Shown here in pieces: positions 8,667 through 16,963 of a DNA stretch of 64,000 bases. A program made the translations under genes and the position numbers. Positions within the stretch are counted from its first letter, which is position 1. Each line of letters opens with the position of its first letter. This stretch comes from Pandoraea capi (GTDB taxonomy: Bacteria > Pseudomonadota > Gammaproteobacteria > Burkholderiales > Burkholderiaceae), in contig NZ_CABPRV010000001.1 of assembly GCF_902459735.1 (NCBI RefSeq), positions 372,001 through 436,000 of the forward strand, given 5' to 3'. The notes below the pieces were generated by a model that saw only the letters and a program-made list of their open reading frames with translations, was not told the origin of the DNA and did no database searches.

Positions 8667-9316
8667 TCGGCAATTTCTCGTTCACGTATCTCGGCTACAT
8701 GGTGCAGTCCATTGGCTGGACGCTGGTGCTGTCTGCCCTCGCCTTCGTGCTGGGCATGGCCGGCGGCTTTCTGGTGATGCTCGGACGTATCTCGCCGCGC
8801 CGCTGGCTGCGCCTGCCCACACAGGTTTTCATCGAAGCGATTCAGGGCATTCCGCTGCTGATCCTGCTGTTCATCGTCTACTTCGGTCTGTCGGTGTACG
8901 GCTTCGAGCTGCCCTCGATCGTGGCGGCCGCACTGGCGCTCATGGTCTACACGAGCGCGTATCTCGGCGATATCTGGCGCGGTTGCGTGGAAGCGATGCC
9001 GCGTGCGCAATGGGAGGCGGCAGAGTGCCTGTCGTTCACCCGCTGGCAGACCCTGCGTCTGGTGATCATTCCGCAGGCGGTGCGTCTGTCGCTGCCGCCG
9101 ACCATCGGTTTCCTGGTGCAGATCATCAAGATGACGTCGCTCGCTTCGGTCATCGGTTTCGTCGAACTGACGCGCGCCGGACAGATCATCAACAACTCGA
9201 TTTTCCAGCCCTTCCTCGTCTTCTCGCTGGTAGGGGTGTTTTATTTCGTGCTGTGCTACCCGCTCTCGCGCTGGAGCGCATCACTGGAGGACAGGCTCAA
9301 TGTCGGCAATCGTTAA
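8663..9316 (+). CDS. Amino acid ABC transporter permease, second subunit
   Basis: Second PAAT-family permease (217 aa), partner of the preceding one. It begins at the ATGA overlap (8663-8666), so translation is probably coupled. The EAA loop is seen as EAAECLSFTRWQTLRLVIIPQA, shown here only by its ends EAAECLSF and VIIPQA. Several transmembrane segments are present, including VLSALAFVLGMAGGFLVML. It overlaps the ATPase gene by 17 bases, completing a tightly packed operon. Confidence 0.9.
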   Translation: MIGNFSFTYLGYMVQSIGWTLVLSALAFVLGMAGGFLVMLGRISPRRWLRLPTQVFIEAIQGIPLLILLFIVYFGLSVYGFELPSIVAAALALMVYTSAYLGDIWRGCVEAMPRAQWEAAECLSFTRWQTLRLVIIPQAVRLSLPPTIGFLVQIIKMTSLASVIGFVELTRAGQIINNSIFQPFLVFSLVGVFYFVLCYPLSRWSASLEDRLNVGNR

Positions 9317-10028
9317 GGTCAAAGAGATTCACAAGCGCTTCGGCGACAACCCTGTGCTCAAGGGCGTGTCGTTCGAAGTCGAGCGCGGTCAGATGGTCGC
9401 CATCATCGGCGCCAGCGGCTCGGGCAAAAGCACGGCCTTGCGTTGCATCGACCGCCTGGAGACCATCGACGAAGGCTCCATCGAAGTGTGCGGCATCCGC
9501 GTGGAAGATCCGTCCATCGACCTGCATCAGTTGCGTCGCGAAGTCGGCATCGTCTTCCAGAGCTACAACCTGTTCCCGCACCTGAGCGTGCGCGAAAACA
9601 TCATGCTCGCGCTGCGTCACGTCAAGCGCATGGCGCGCAGCGAAGCCGAAGAGGTCGCCAGGCGCGTGCTCGCACAGGTTGGCCTGTCCGACAAGGCGGA
9701 CAGCTATCCCGAACAACTCTCGGGCGGCCAGCAGCAGCGCGTGGCGATTGCACGCTCGCTCGCCATGTCGCCGAAGGTCATGTTGTTCGACGAAGTGACG
9801 TCCGCACTCGATCCGCAACTCACGGGCGAAGTGCTGCGTGTGATGGAAGACCTCGCGGCCGACGGCATGACGATGCTGCTCGTCACGCACGAAATGGCGT
9901 TTGCCAAGCGGGTGGCCGATCAGATCATCTACATGCATCACGGCAAGGTCTGGGAAGTCGGTCCGGGCGAGATGCTCGACAACCCGCAGACCCCCGAACT
10001 GCGTGCGTTCCTGGCGAACGGCCTGTAA
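9300..10028 (+). CDS. Amino acid ABC transporter ATP-binding protein (GlnQ/HisP type)
   Basis: Cytosolic ATPase of the importer, 242 aa. Walker A is GASGSGKST, the signature is LSGGQQQRVAIARSLAM, Walker B is VMLFDEVTSALDP and the switch His lies in LLVTHEMAF. The Q-loop is IVFQSYNLFPH. A strong GGAGG lies upstream of ATG 9300, inside the end of the permease gene. The substrate is not readable from this subunit. Confidence 0.93.
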   Translation: MSAIVKVKEIHKRFGDNPVLKGVSFEVERGQMVAIIGASGSGKSTALRCIDRLETIDEGSIEVCGIRVEDPSIDLHQLRREVGIVFQSYNLFPHLSVRENIMLALRHVKRMARSEAEEVARRVLAQVGLSDKADSYPEQLSGGQQQRVAIARSLAMSPKVMLFDEVTSALDPQLTGEVLRVMEDLAADGMTMLLVTHEMAFAKRVADQIIYMHHGKVWEVGPGEMLDNPQTPELRAFLANGL

Positions 10029-10092
10029 GCCGCGGCCACGATTCACGACGCCCGTTCAAGCAAGACAACAATCACCCGAAGGAGACCATTGC

Positions 10093-10890
10093 ATGAAACT
10101 CAAGACGTTCCTTACCCAAGCCTGTGCCGCCGTTGCGCTGGGCGTGATGGCACACGCTGCGTTTGCCGATCAACTGGACGACATCAAGAAGGCAGGCAAG
10201 ATCCGCGTGGCCATCGCGATGGGTACGCCGCTGTACTCGTATGCCGATGCGAATCTGAAGCCGGTCGGCTCGGACGTCGAGACCGCTGAGTTGCTCGCCA
10301 AGGATCTGGGGGTGAAGCTCGACATCGTGTCCGTGACGAACGCCGCGCGCGTGCCGACGCTGCAAGCGAACCGTGCCGACCTCGTGGTGGCCGACCTGTC
10401 GATCACGCCGGAACGTGCCCAGGTGGTGGACTTCTCGATCCCCTACGCCGTGATCTCGATCATCGTGGGCGCGCCGAAGAGCATGAACATCAAGGGCTAC
10501 GCCGATCTGGACGGCAAGCGCATCGGTCTCACGCGCGCCACCGTCAACGACACGCTCACTACGGCGAACGCCAAGGGTGCGCAGATCGTGCGTTACGAAG
10601 ACGACGCCACGCTGATCACGTCCATGGTGACGGGTCAGGTCGACATCTTCTCGAGCACGCCGTCGAATCTCGGCGAAATGCAGAAGCGCGCTCCGGGCAA
10701 GAACCTGGAACTGAAGTTCGCGCAGAAGGAATTCGATCTGGGTATCGCGTTGAACAAGAACCAGCCGGGCCTGAAGGATTGGGTCAACAACTGGGTCAAG
10801 ACCAACCTGAAAAACGGCAAGCTCAACGAGATCTACAAGAAGTACCATGGCCGCGATCTGCCGGAGAGCGTGACCAAGGGCGGCGCATAA
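10093..10890 (+). CDS. Polar amino acid ABC transporter substrate-binding protein
   Basis: Periplasmic family 3 solute-binding protein (265 aa) with a signal peptide (MKLKTFLTQACAAVALGVMA, cleaved after AFA). The mature part has the family pattern DDIKKAGKIRVAIAMGTPLYSY, DVETAELLAKDLG, RADLVVADLSITPERAQVVDF and LKNGKLNEIYKKYHG. AAGGAGA precedes the ATG. It closes the operon before a strong terminator. The ligand is an amino acid by family; which one cannot be read from sequence. Confidence 0.9.
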   Translation: MKLKTFLTQACAAVALGVMAHAAFADQLDDIKKAGKIRVAIAMGTPLYSYADANLKPVGSDVETAELLAKDLGVKLDIVSVTNAARVPTLQANRADLVVADLSITPERAQVVDFSIPYAVISIIVGAPKSMNIKGYADLDGKRIGLTRATVNDTLTTANAKGAQIVRYEDDATLITSMVTGQVDIFSSTPSNLGEMQKRAPGKNLELKFAQKEFDLGIALNKNQPGLKDWVNNWVKTNLKNGKLNEIYKKYHGRDLPESVTKGGA

Positions 10891-10927
10891 GCACGCCAGC
10901 ATTTGCAGGGCCGATAGCGACATCGCG

Positions 10928-10964
10928 AAAGGCCGTCTCTGCCTCGGCAGGGACGGCCTTTTTT
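10928..10964 (+). terminator. Intrinsic terminator of the amino acid ABC operon
   Basis: Stem AAAGGCCGTC/GACGGCCTTT (10928-10937 and 10952-10961) with a small loop, running into a T-tract. It lies 38 bases after the binding-protein stop. Confidence 0.85.
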
Positions 10965-11048
10965 CATGATCTCTTTACTGGCAGTCCTTCGCGGAAAGGG
11001 GTAAGTTAGCGGCTTGCTTTCGTTATCTTTCCTCGCGACCTCTCTCTC

Positions 11049-11480
11049 ATGCTGCTTCCGATGAAGGCGCTTAACGCGTTGTCCGCATTTCAACTCTCGT
11101 GCGCCGCCTGCCTGCGCACGGGCCTTCTCGCCCTGACGCTGTCCGCTACGGTGGCACCCGCCTTTGCCGCTGGCAACATCGAAGCCGGCAAGGCGCTGTT
11201 CGTCTCGCGCTGCGCATCGTGTCATTCGGTCGGGCCGATGGCCGCGTCGGGCTTCGGCCCGCAACTCAACGGACTCTCGACGCGCCGCGCGGGCAGCCTG
11301 AAGGACTTCGAATACTCCGCCGCCATGAAGCAGTCCGGCATCGTGTGGGACGACAAGACCCTCGCCGCCTTCATCGCGAATCCCGGCAACACGGTACCGG
11401 GCACGAAGATGCGCTTCTGGGGCATCGGCAACGAACGCAAGGTCGCCGATCTGATCGCTTACCTTCACACGTTCAAGTAA
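11049..11480 (+). CDS. Class I c-type cytochrome
   Basis: Exported monohaem cytochrome c (143 aa). The signal peptide covers about residues 1-40 (GLLALTLSATVAPAFA before AGNIEAGKALF). The haem site is CASCH, followed by SVGP. The likely axial Met lies in VPGTKMRFWG, and the final helix (VADLIAYLHTF) is typical. Start ATG 11049 or ATG 11061 cannot be separated, as neither has a good ribosome site. It stands alone, so its redox partner is unknown. Confidence 0.87.
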   Translation: MLLPMKALNALSAFQLSCAACLRTGLLALTLSATVAPAFAAGNIEAGKALFVSRCASCHSVGPMAASGFGPQLNGLSTRRAGSLKDFEYSAAMKQSGIVWDDKTLAAFIANPGNTVPGTKMRFWGIGNERKVADLIAYLHTFK

Positions 11481-11507
11481 CCGTCAGGGGATCGCCCCCG
11501 ACCATCG

Positions 11508-12995
11508 TCACACCCCGGCAAGACGCACGCCCGCCCGTTCGAGCAAGCGTTGATTGCGTGACGAGAGATGGACGAAGCGCAGATGCCGACCGGCTTTCCG
11601 GTAGCGCTCGACCAGCGTCTCGAACGCCACGATGGCCGAGTGATCGGCAACGTGGAGATGACGGCAATCGACCGTGACGTCGTGCAGGTCGGTGAGCGGT
11701 GCGAAGAGTTCCTGGAAATTCGCCGTCGACGCGAAGAACAGCGTGCCGTGCAGCACGTAAGTGCGGGCGTCGTGCGCGTTGTCCTCGATATCGGCGCGAA
11801 TCTCCCGCGCATGCTGCCAGGCGAAGTTGAGCGCAGCGATCACGATGCCGCACAGCACCGCCACCGCCAGATCCGTGAAGACGGTAATGATCGTCACCGC
11901 GACGATCACGATGGCGTCATTACGCGGCACCTTGCCGAGCACCCGCAGCGATCCCCACGCGAAGGTCTGTTGCGCGACGACGAACATCACACCGACGAGC
12001 GCCGCGAGCGGAATCCGCTCGATCAGCGGTGAGAGGAACAGCACGAACAGCAGGATCATGATCCCGGCGGTAGCGCCCGACACACGGGTGCGCCCGCCCG
12101 AACTCAGGTTGATCATCGTCTGCCCGATCATGGCGCAACCGCCCATGCCGCCGAACATTCCCGACACCACGTTCGACACGCCGAGCGCGAGGCATTCGCG
12201 GTTGGGACGGCCGCGCGTCTGCGTAATCTCGTCCGTCAGATTGAACGTGAGCAACGTCTCCAGCAGACCGACGATCGCCATGAGTAGTGCATAAGGAAAG
12301 ACGACACGCAGCGTGTCCAGATTCATCGGCACTTGCGGCAGATGGAGCGTCGGGAAACCGCCAGCGATATGGGCCATATCGCCCAGCGTGCGCGTGGGCA
12401 GATGCAACAACTGGCTCACGACACCGACACCGACAATGGCGACGAGCGCCGGCGGCACCGCCCTGGTGACGCGCGGCAACACGTAGACGATCAGCATCGT
12501 GACGGCAACCAGCGCACACATGATGGCGAGCGGCGTGCCGTGCAGCCAGACGTCGCCTTGCGGCGTGGCCTGCCTGAAGTGTTCGAGCTGCGCCATCGCA
12601 ATGATGATGGCCAGTCCGTTGACGAAACCGATCATCACCGGATGCGGCACCATGCGGATCAGTTTGCCGAGCCGCAGCATACCGAAGCCCATCATCAGCA
12701 GGCCGCTGAGCACGACCGTCGCCAGCAGATACTGCACGCCGTGCTCGACGACGAGCGCAACGATCACGACAGCCATCGACCCGGCAGCGCCGGAGATCAT
12801 GCCGGGGCGTCCGCCGAAAATGGCCGTGAGCGCACAGATGATGAATGCGCCGTACAACCCCATCAGCGGATTGACTTGTGCGACCAGTGCGAAGGCGATG
12901 CACTCGGGAACCAGCGCGAACGCGGTGGTGAGCCCGGCAAGGACGTTACCGGGGAGGTTCGGGAACCACTGATCCCGAAGCGTTGGAGACTTCAT
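11508..12995 (-). CDS. SulP-family anion transporter with STAS domain
   Basis: 495-aa inner-membrane transporter of the SulP/SLC26 family (sulfate, bicarbonate or other anions). The N-terminal family signature is FPNLPGNVLAGLTTAFALVP. About ten hydrophobic helices follow, including GGMGGCAMIGQTMINLSSGG. A cytosolic STAS domain lies at the C-terminus (about 395-490; VDCRHLHVADHSAIVAFETL region). It diverges from the two micropeptide genes, 227 bases away. The transported anion is not known. Confidence 0.9.
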   Translation of the reverse strand: MKSPTLRDQWFPNLPGNVLAGLTTAFALVPECIAFALVAQVNPLMGLYGAFIICALTAIFGGRPGMISGAAGSMAVVIVALVVEHGVQYLLATVVLSGLLMMGFGMLRLGKLIRMVPHPVMIGFVNGLAIIIAMAQLEHFRQATPQGDVWLHGTPLAIMCALVAVTMLIVYVLPRVTRAVPPALVAIVGVGVVSQLLHLPTRTLGDMAHIAGGFPTLHLPQVPMNLDTLRVVFPYALLMAIVGLLETLLTFNLTDEITQTRGRPNRECLALGVSNVVSGMFGGMGGCAMIGQTMINLSSGGRTRVSGATAGIMILLFVLFLSPLIERIPLAALVGVMFVVAQQTFAWGSLRVLGKVPRNDAIVIVAVTIITVFTDLAVAVLCGIVIAALNFAWQHAREIRADIEDNAHDARTYVLHGTLFFASTANFQELFAPLTDLHDVTVDCRHLHVADHSAIVAFETLVERYRKAGRHLRFVHLSSRNQRLLERAGVRLAGV

Positions 12996-13222
12996 GAATG
13001 ACGTTGAAGCAAAAAGATGCGGCGGACGCGCATTTTACCAGCCGTGCGCGCGCTGCCACTTCGGGCGTTTCGCGAACAGGTCGATACCGTCGTGGGGCAA
13101 ACGCCTGCGCAGACATGCTGAACGCACCTGTATTAATCGCAGTTTCGCCATCGAGCACGAAGTCGGATACTTCATTCAACGGCTCACGCAACACCGCGAA
13201 AGCCCCAACCAGGAGAACCACC

Positions 13223-13312
13223 ATGCCGATCGTACCCGCCCTGATGTATGCCGCCGAATACGCCTTCCAAGGCCTGATCCTGCTCTCGGCGACCAGCCCG
13301 TTCTGGCAATAA
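13223..13312 (+). CDS. SPFWQ micropeptide 1 (29 aa, hydrophobic)
   Basis: A 29-residue peptide with a strong ribosome site (AGGAGA, 7 bases before ATG). It starts MPIVP, is hydrophobic and helix-like through the middle (one possible membrane span), and ends GLILLSATSPFWQ. A second, clearly related peptide follows 58 bases later with the same beginning (MP[IL].P) and end (GLI..SA.SPFWQ). The frame is open upstream to ATG 12998, but the local ribosome site argues for an independent start at 13223. No known family is recognised. Possible roles are a membrane microprotein or a secreted or modified peptide. Confidence 0.65.
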   Translation: MPIVPALMYAAEYAFQGLILLSATSPFWQ

Positions 13313-13370
13313 GACGACACCACCGACGTATCACCCTCACCATCATCCGACTTACTGAAGGAGAAACACC

Positions 13371-13451
13371 ATGCCCCTGCTCCCCCTGTTCGCTGAAGGC
13401 GCTCTGTATCTCACCGGCCTTATTTCCGCAGCATCGCCCTTCTGGCAATAA
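13371..13451 (+). CDS. SPFWQ micropeptide 2 (26 aa, hydrophobic)
   Basis: A 26-residue peptide, paralog of the preceding one. AAGGAGA lies 6-7 bases before the ATG. It begins MPLLP, continues with a hydrophobic segment and ends GLISAASPFWQ, sharing the last five residues exactly with peptide 1. A terminator-like hairpin follows about 50 bases later, so the two probably share one short transcript. Retention of both ends with divergence in the middle suggests selection on the peptide. Function unknown. Confidence 0.65.
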   Translation: MPLLPLFAEGALYLTGLISAASPFWQ

Positions 13452-13502
13452 GTGCATCAAGCGGATCTACGCCGATGGCCGATGGCCAACGCAAATGAAG
13501 AA

Positions 13503-13530
13503 AGCCCTGACGTGTCAGGGCTCTCTCCGT
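13503..13530 (+). terminator. Terminator-like hairpin after the micropeptides
   Basis: Inverted repeat AGCCCTGA/TCAGGGCT (13503-13510 and 13515-13522) with loop CGTG, followed by a CT-rich run. The stem matches the one used after the tRNA-Cys gene near 58.74 kb. Confidence 0.6.
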
Positions 13531-13769
13531 TTGCGACGCGCCACCGAGCGTCATGCGCTACACGGCAAGCGATGCGAGTAATATCCGTCAGCACGAACCG
13601 GACGGAAGAAAACTGATCGAGAGGGGCGAGAGACAGCGGTTGCATGACGATCGATAGGCGCGAGGAGCCTTCGATTATGCGACGTGATCGGCCATGGGCT
13701 TAGTTGAATTGCGCATATGCATATTCGGTCGCAGTCACGGGGTTGCGACACAGCGTTGCAGGACGACGA
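13531..13769. other. Intergenic stretch, nothing recognised
   Basis: Between the micropeptide terminator and the superoxide dismutase terminator no coding pattern, tRNA or repeat was found. The open frames here lack ribosome sites and family resemblance. Confidence 0.5.
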
Positions 13770-13797
13770 AATGCCCCGACGAATCGGGGCATTCGCA
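13770..13797 (-). terminator. Terminator of superoxide dismutase gene
   Basis: Perfect 10-bp stem AATGCCCCGA/TCGGGGCATT (13770-13779 and 13784-13793), loop CGAA, about 35 bases beyond the dismutase stop on the reverse strand. The T-run is short, so efficiency may be modest. Confidence 0.6.
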
Positions 13798-13828
13798 TTT
13801 CTCGCTCACTTGTTGTGCTCGGCCGGAC

Positions 13829-14597
13829 TCAGATGCGTGCGTAATTCTGCGAGGCAAACGTCCAGTTCAACTTCTTCGCGATTGTCTCGGCGAGATAGTC
13901 CGGACGGCGATTCTGATAGTCGAGGTAATACGCGTGCTCCCACACATCGACCGTGAGCAACGGCAGTTGTCCGCTACGCGTGAACGGCGTTTGCGCGTTC
14001 CCCGTCTTCACGACGGCCAGCTCATGCTTGTCGTCGACGACGAGCCATCCCCAGCCGCTGCCGAACTGAGATGCCGACACCGACATCAGTTGCTTCGACA
14101 GCGCTTCGACCGAACCGAACTTGGCGACGATCGCCTTGGCGAGACGCTCGTCCGGCTGCGTCTGCATAGGGCTCAGCGACTTCCAGTAGAAGTTGTGATT
14201 CCACGCCTGTGCGGCATTGTTGAAGATGTCTTCCATGTCCTCGCGACCGTGCGACTTCAGGATCAGTTGTTCGAGCGTGGCGTTGGCGAGCGGCGAATCG
14301 GCCAGCAGCTTGTGAAGATTCGTGAAATACGCCTGGTGGTGCTTGCCGTAGTGAATACCGATGGTTCGAGCGGAGATGACGGGTTCGAGCGCGTCCTGCG
14401 CGTAGGGCAGATTGGGCAGCGATTGCGGCGACGCACCGAGATACGCGAGCAGCGCGGCTTCGTCGAGCTTTTTTGACCGATTTCTTCGGCGAAGACGACT
14501 GCGGCTGCGCAAAGGCCAGGTTCGACATGACGAGCGCGGCACCGCCGAGCGAACCGCTGGTGAGCATCCGACGGCGAGACAGGAGCGTTTGAGACAT
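13829..14597 (-). CDS. Tat-exported Fe/Mn superoxide dismutase, frame-shifted at an A6 run
   Basis: The catalytic part (reverse strand, 14480 down to 13829) is an Fe/Mn superoxide dismutase: IGIHYGKHHQAYFTNLHKLL, AAQAWNHNFYWKSL, SGWGWLVVDD, and metal ligands in TVDVWEHAYYLDYQNRRPDY. The preceding codons in another frame encode a Tat signal (MSQTLLSRRRMLTSGS.., cleaved after NLAFA) from ATG 14597. The two frames meet at six A residues (T-run 14469-14474). With five A residues the protein would read through as SVKKLDEAALLAYLG. It could be a real mutation, a slippage site or a sequencing error. An out-of-frame ATG at 14542 would yield a protein without a signal. Confidence 0.8.
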
Positions 14598-14868
14598 GAT
14601 CATTTCCGATTCGTTGGGGGGAGTGTGAGGGATATCAGTAGCACCTCTCACTCCCATAACGATTCGTCGCGTCGACTTATTCCGCGCTTTTCAGAATTTT
14701 TCAGCGAAGGGAGTTGCGCAAGTCGGGGGTGTGGTCAGCGTCACGCGTGGCGACGATGCGTGACGGGCGTCGCATCCCGTCGAAATGAATTGCCGCTAGA
14801 AAGTATGAGACTATCCGCGAATCGAGCAATTCAGCCAGATCGGTCGGGCCAACCCTCGGGAGTCGGAA

Positions 14869-15780
14869 ATGCGAAAACTGCTTGCTTTCCTGCTGTTGCT
14901 TGTGTCGTTCCAGTCCTTCCCCGCGTTCGCGGACAAATTCAGCTTCCCCTCGGATTTCCGGCACCAGACCATTGCGACCAATGGCGCGAAGATTTACGTG
15001 CGCGTCGGCGGGCAGGGTCCGGCGGTCGTGCTGTTGCACGGTTATGGTGAAACGGGCGACATGTGGGCGCCGCTGGCGGCGAAGCTCGCGACGAATCACA
15101 CAGTGGTGGTGCCCGATCTTCGCGGCATGGGGCTCTCCGACCATCCGGCCGGTGGCTACGACAAGAAGAACGAAGCCAGAGATATCGCCGGTGTGCTGGA
15201 TTCGCTCCATATCGGCCGCGTGGATGTCGTCGCGCACGACATCGGCAATATGGTGGCGTATGCGTTTGCTGCGGAGCAGCCCGATCGGGTCACGAAGCTG
15301 GTGCTGATGGACGCACCGATTCCCGGCGTCGGTCCCTGGGAAGAGATATTGAAGAGCCCGCTGCTCTGGCACTTCCGGTTTGGCGGACCGGACATGGAGC
15401 GTCTGGTGAAGGGACGCGAACGCATTTACCTCGACCGTTTCTGGAACGAGTTCTCCGCAGACCCCAAGCATTTCGACGAAGCGTCACGCCGGCATTACAC
15501 GCGGTTTTACGCTTTGCCCGGCGCGATGCATTCCGGCTTCGAGCAATTCCATGCGTTTGATCAGGACGCCATCGACAACAAGGCGTTTCTCGCGAAGGGC
15601 CTGCTACCGATGCCGGTGCTGGCCATCGGTGGCGAGAAATCGTTCGCCACGACGATGGCGACGGTCGCGAGCGCTGCGGCGACGAATGTGAAAGGCGTCG
15701 TCATTCCGAACGCCGGTCATTGGCTGATGGAAGAACAACCGGCCGCGACGATGGCGGCGATTATGGCGTTTCTTCAGTGA
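14869..15780 (+). CDS. Secreted alpha/beta hydrolase (epoxide hydrolase/dehalogenase-like)
   Basis: 303 aa with a signal peptide (MRKLLAFLLLLVSFQSFPAFA). The alpha/beta hydrolase fold shows the oxyanion segment LLHGYGETGDMW, and a nucleophile elbow VVAHDIGNMVAY in which the nucleophile is Asp. An Asp nucleophile is typical of epoxide hydrolases and haloalkane/haloacetate dehalogenases. The catalytic His lies in NAGHWLMEEQP near the C-terminus. CTCGGGAG precedes the ATG. It is transcribed alone. The substrate cannot be deduced from sequence. Confidence 0.87.
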   Translation: MRKLLAFLLLLVSFQSFPAFADKFSFPSDFRHQTIATNGAKIYVRVGGQGPAVVLLHGYGETGDMWAPLAAKLATNHTVVVPDLRGMGLSDHPAGGYDKKNEARDIAGVLDSLHIGRVDVVAHDIGNMVAYAFAAEQPDRVTKLVLMDAPIPGVGPWEEILKSPLLWHFRFGGPDMERLVKGRERIYLDRFWNEFSADPKHFDEASRRHYTRFYALPGAMHSGFEQFHAFDQDAIDNKAFLAKGLLPMPVLAIGGEKSFATTMATVASAAATNVKGVVIPNAGHWLMEEQPAATMAAIMAFLQ

Positions 15781-16000
15781 GGGGGATTAACCGCTGGCGA
15801 TTTCGCGTAATGATGGCTAGCGACATCCGATTGCGTCGTGGAGCATTGGCAACCATACACATTCCCATGTCGATTCGTGCCGAAGACCACTTCTGCACAA
15901 ACGTCGCAGAATGGCTTCACGCGACAGACTGTGGCGAGCCACTTGCCGTCATCGAACAATGACTGCGTAGGGGCGAGCAGAATTCCACCGGAGCGATTTT

Positions 16001-16651
16001 TTGCCAGTCAACACCGAATTTATCGATGCCCGTTCCGCCGAAAAAAATCTGATTCGGCGTGTTATCTGCGACCTCAGAAAACCAGCAGAGCGAGAAGCAT
16101 TTCTACAAGCCCTCGAAACGGCAATCATGACGCAGCCACCGCATGGCCTCGTTTACATTGCCTCGATTGAGGTTTCTCCAAACGACCTGGCGGCGGCTGA
16201 GCGTATTGCCTGGCTTCGGGCCAACGCTTTTACGATTGACTCAACTCCCACAGAACAGGACATAGTGGGTGCCCTGGGAGAGTGGGCATTGCTTCGCGTT
16301 CTGGCGCTTCATTCGTCCGTAAAGCCAGTGAGTTTGGTGTCGCTTGCCCCGGAGTCAAGACCAGACTTCGTGGTCAGGTACACGGGCTTCGAAGCATTAT
16401 TCGACATCAAAACGACTGCATCGCCGCAAGAGCCATCCGCATACATAGATCCCGTTCTTCATGAAAAGAAGGGCACCCCCCATGTCATCGGAATACGTCT
16501 AAGCGATAAATTGGCAGAAATCCCCAAGCTGGCAAATGTCTATTTTATTCATTCGAAATCTTTGATTACGCCCGTCGAATACGAGGAGTGGTGCACCCAA
16601 CAGGGCGGTCGTCCACGATATGTATTAAGTATCAAGGGATATCCCGATTGA
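16001..16651 (+). CDS. Orphan PD-(D/E)XK nuclease-like protein
   Basis: 216-aa protein not matched to a named family. Start TTG 16001 is supported by GGAG six bases upstream. A candidate PD-(D/E)XK catalytic set is visible: E94 in GALGEWALL, P121-D122 in RPDFVV, and D135-I136-K137 in LFDIKTT, with strand-like spacing. The codon use is AT-richer than its neighbours. It stands alone beside a tRNA-Leu gene, a common integration site, with no methylase or transposase nearby. It may be a restriction-type or defence nuclease relic, or another enzyme with the same fold. Confidence 0.6.
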   Translation: MPVNTEFIDARSAEKNLIRRVICDLRKPAEREAFLQALETAIMTQPPHGLVYIASIEVSPNDLAAAERIAWLRANAFTIDSTPTEQDIVGALGEWALLRVLALHSSVKPVSLVSLAPESRPDFVVRYTGFEALFDIKTTASPQEPSAYIDPVLHEKKGTPHVIGIRLSDKLAEIPKLANVYFIHSKSLITPVEYEEWCTQQGGRPRYVLSIKGYPD

Positions 16652-16727
16652 ATGCGCCCAGTTGGGTATTCATCCCTTATCGAGAGGGCCACGTTCCCGC
16701 ACCGCTCTGCGGAAGGAAGACATAACA

Positions 16728-16752
16728 CAAACCCTTGAAATCAAAGGGTTTG
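16728..16752 (-). terminator. Hairpin downstream of tRNA-Leu
   Basis: Stem CAAACCCTT/AAGGGTTTG (16728-16736 and 16744-16752), loop of seven, 34 bases beyond the tRNA 3' end on the reverse strand and followed there by a T-rich stretch. Confidence 0.6.
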
Positions 16753-16785
16753 CGTTGTAGGACATGAGTTGGCTCGAAGCCTAAG

Positions 16786-16870
16786 TGGTACCGGGGACCG
16801 GACTTGAACCGGCAAGCCCTAAGGCGGCGGATTTTAAGTCCGCTATGTTTACCAATTTCATCACCCCGGC
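16786..16870 (-). tRNA. tRNA-Leu (anticodon TAA)
   Basis: 85-nt cloverleaf on the reverse strand with acceptor GCCGGGG/CCCCGGT, a long class II variable arm, T-arm GGTTCAAGTCC, anticodon TAA in loop CTTAAAA, and an encoded 3' CCA (TGG at 16786-16788). No second copy of the 3' end was seen in the flanking DNA that would mark an integrated element. Confidence 0.95.
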
Positions 16871-16963
16871 AAGGGCACGCATTCTAACATCCCCCACCGA
16901 GATACGTCAGTTGGGTATCATGGGGGTATGCACGCACTGTGCGCGTCAACGGAGATCGATCCC

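Noticed and set aside
12998-13312. A 104-codon frame that includes micropeptide 1 at its end
   Set aside because: The upstream part has no family resemblance or hydrophobic pattern, while ATG 13223 has its own strong ribosome site and the paralog at 13371 starts at the equivalent point.
13829-14542. Superoxide dismutase read entirely in one frame from ATG 14542
   Set aside because: The first 24 residues would be an out-of-frame reading of the Tat signal (Arg/Ser-rich) and there is no ribosome site; the signal in the other frame is clearly the original N-terminus.
15781-16870. Integrated element with duplicated tRNA-Leu end
   Set aside because: No direct repeat of the tRNA 3' end and no integrase or transposase was found between the hydrolase and the tRNA.
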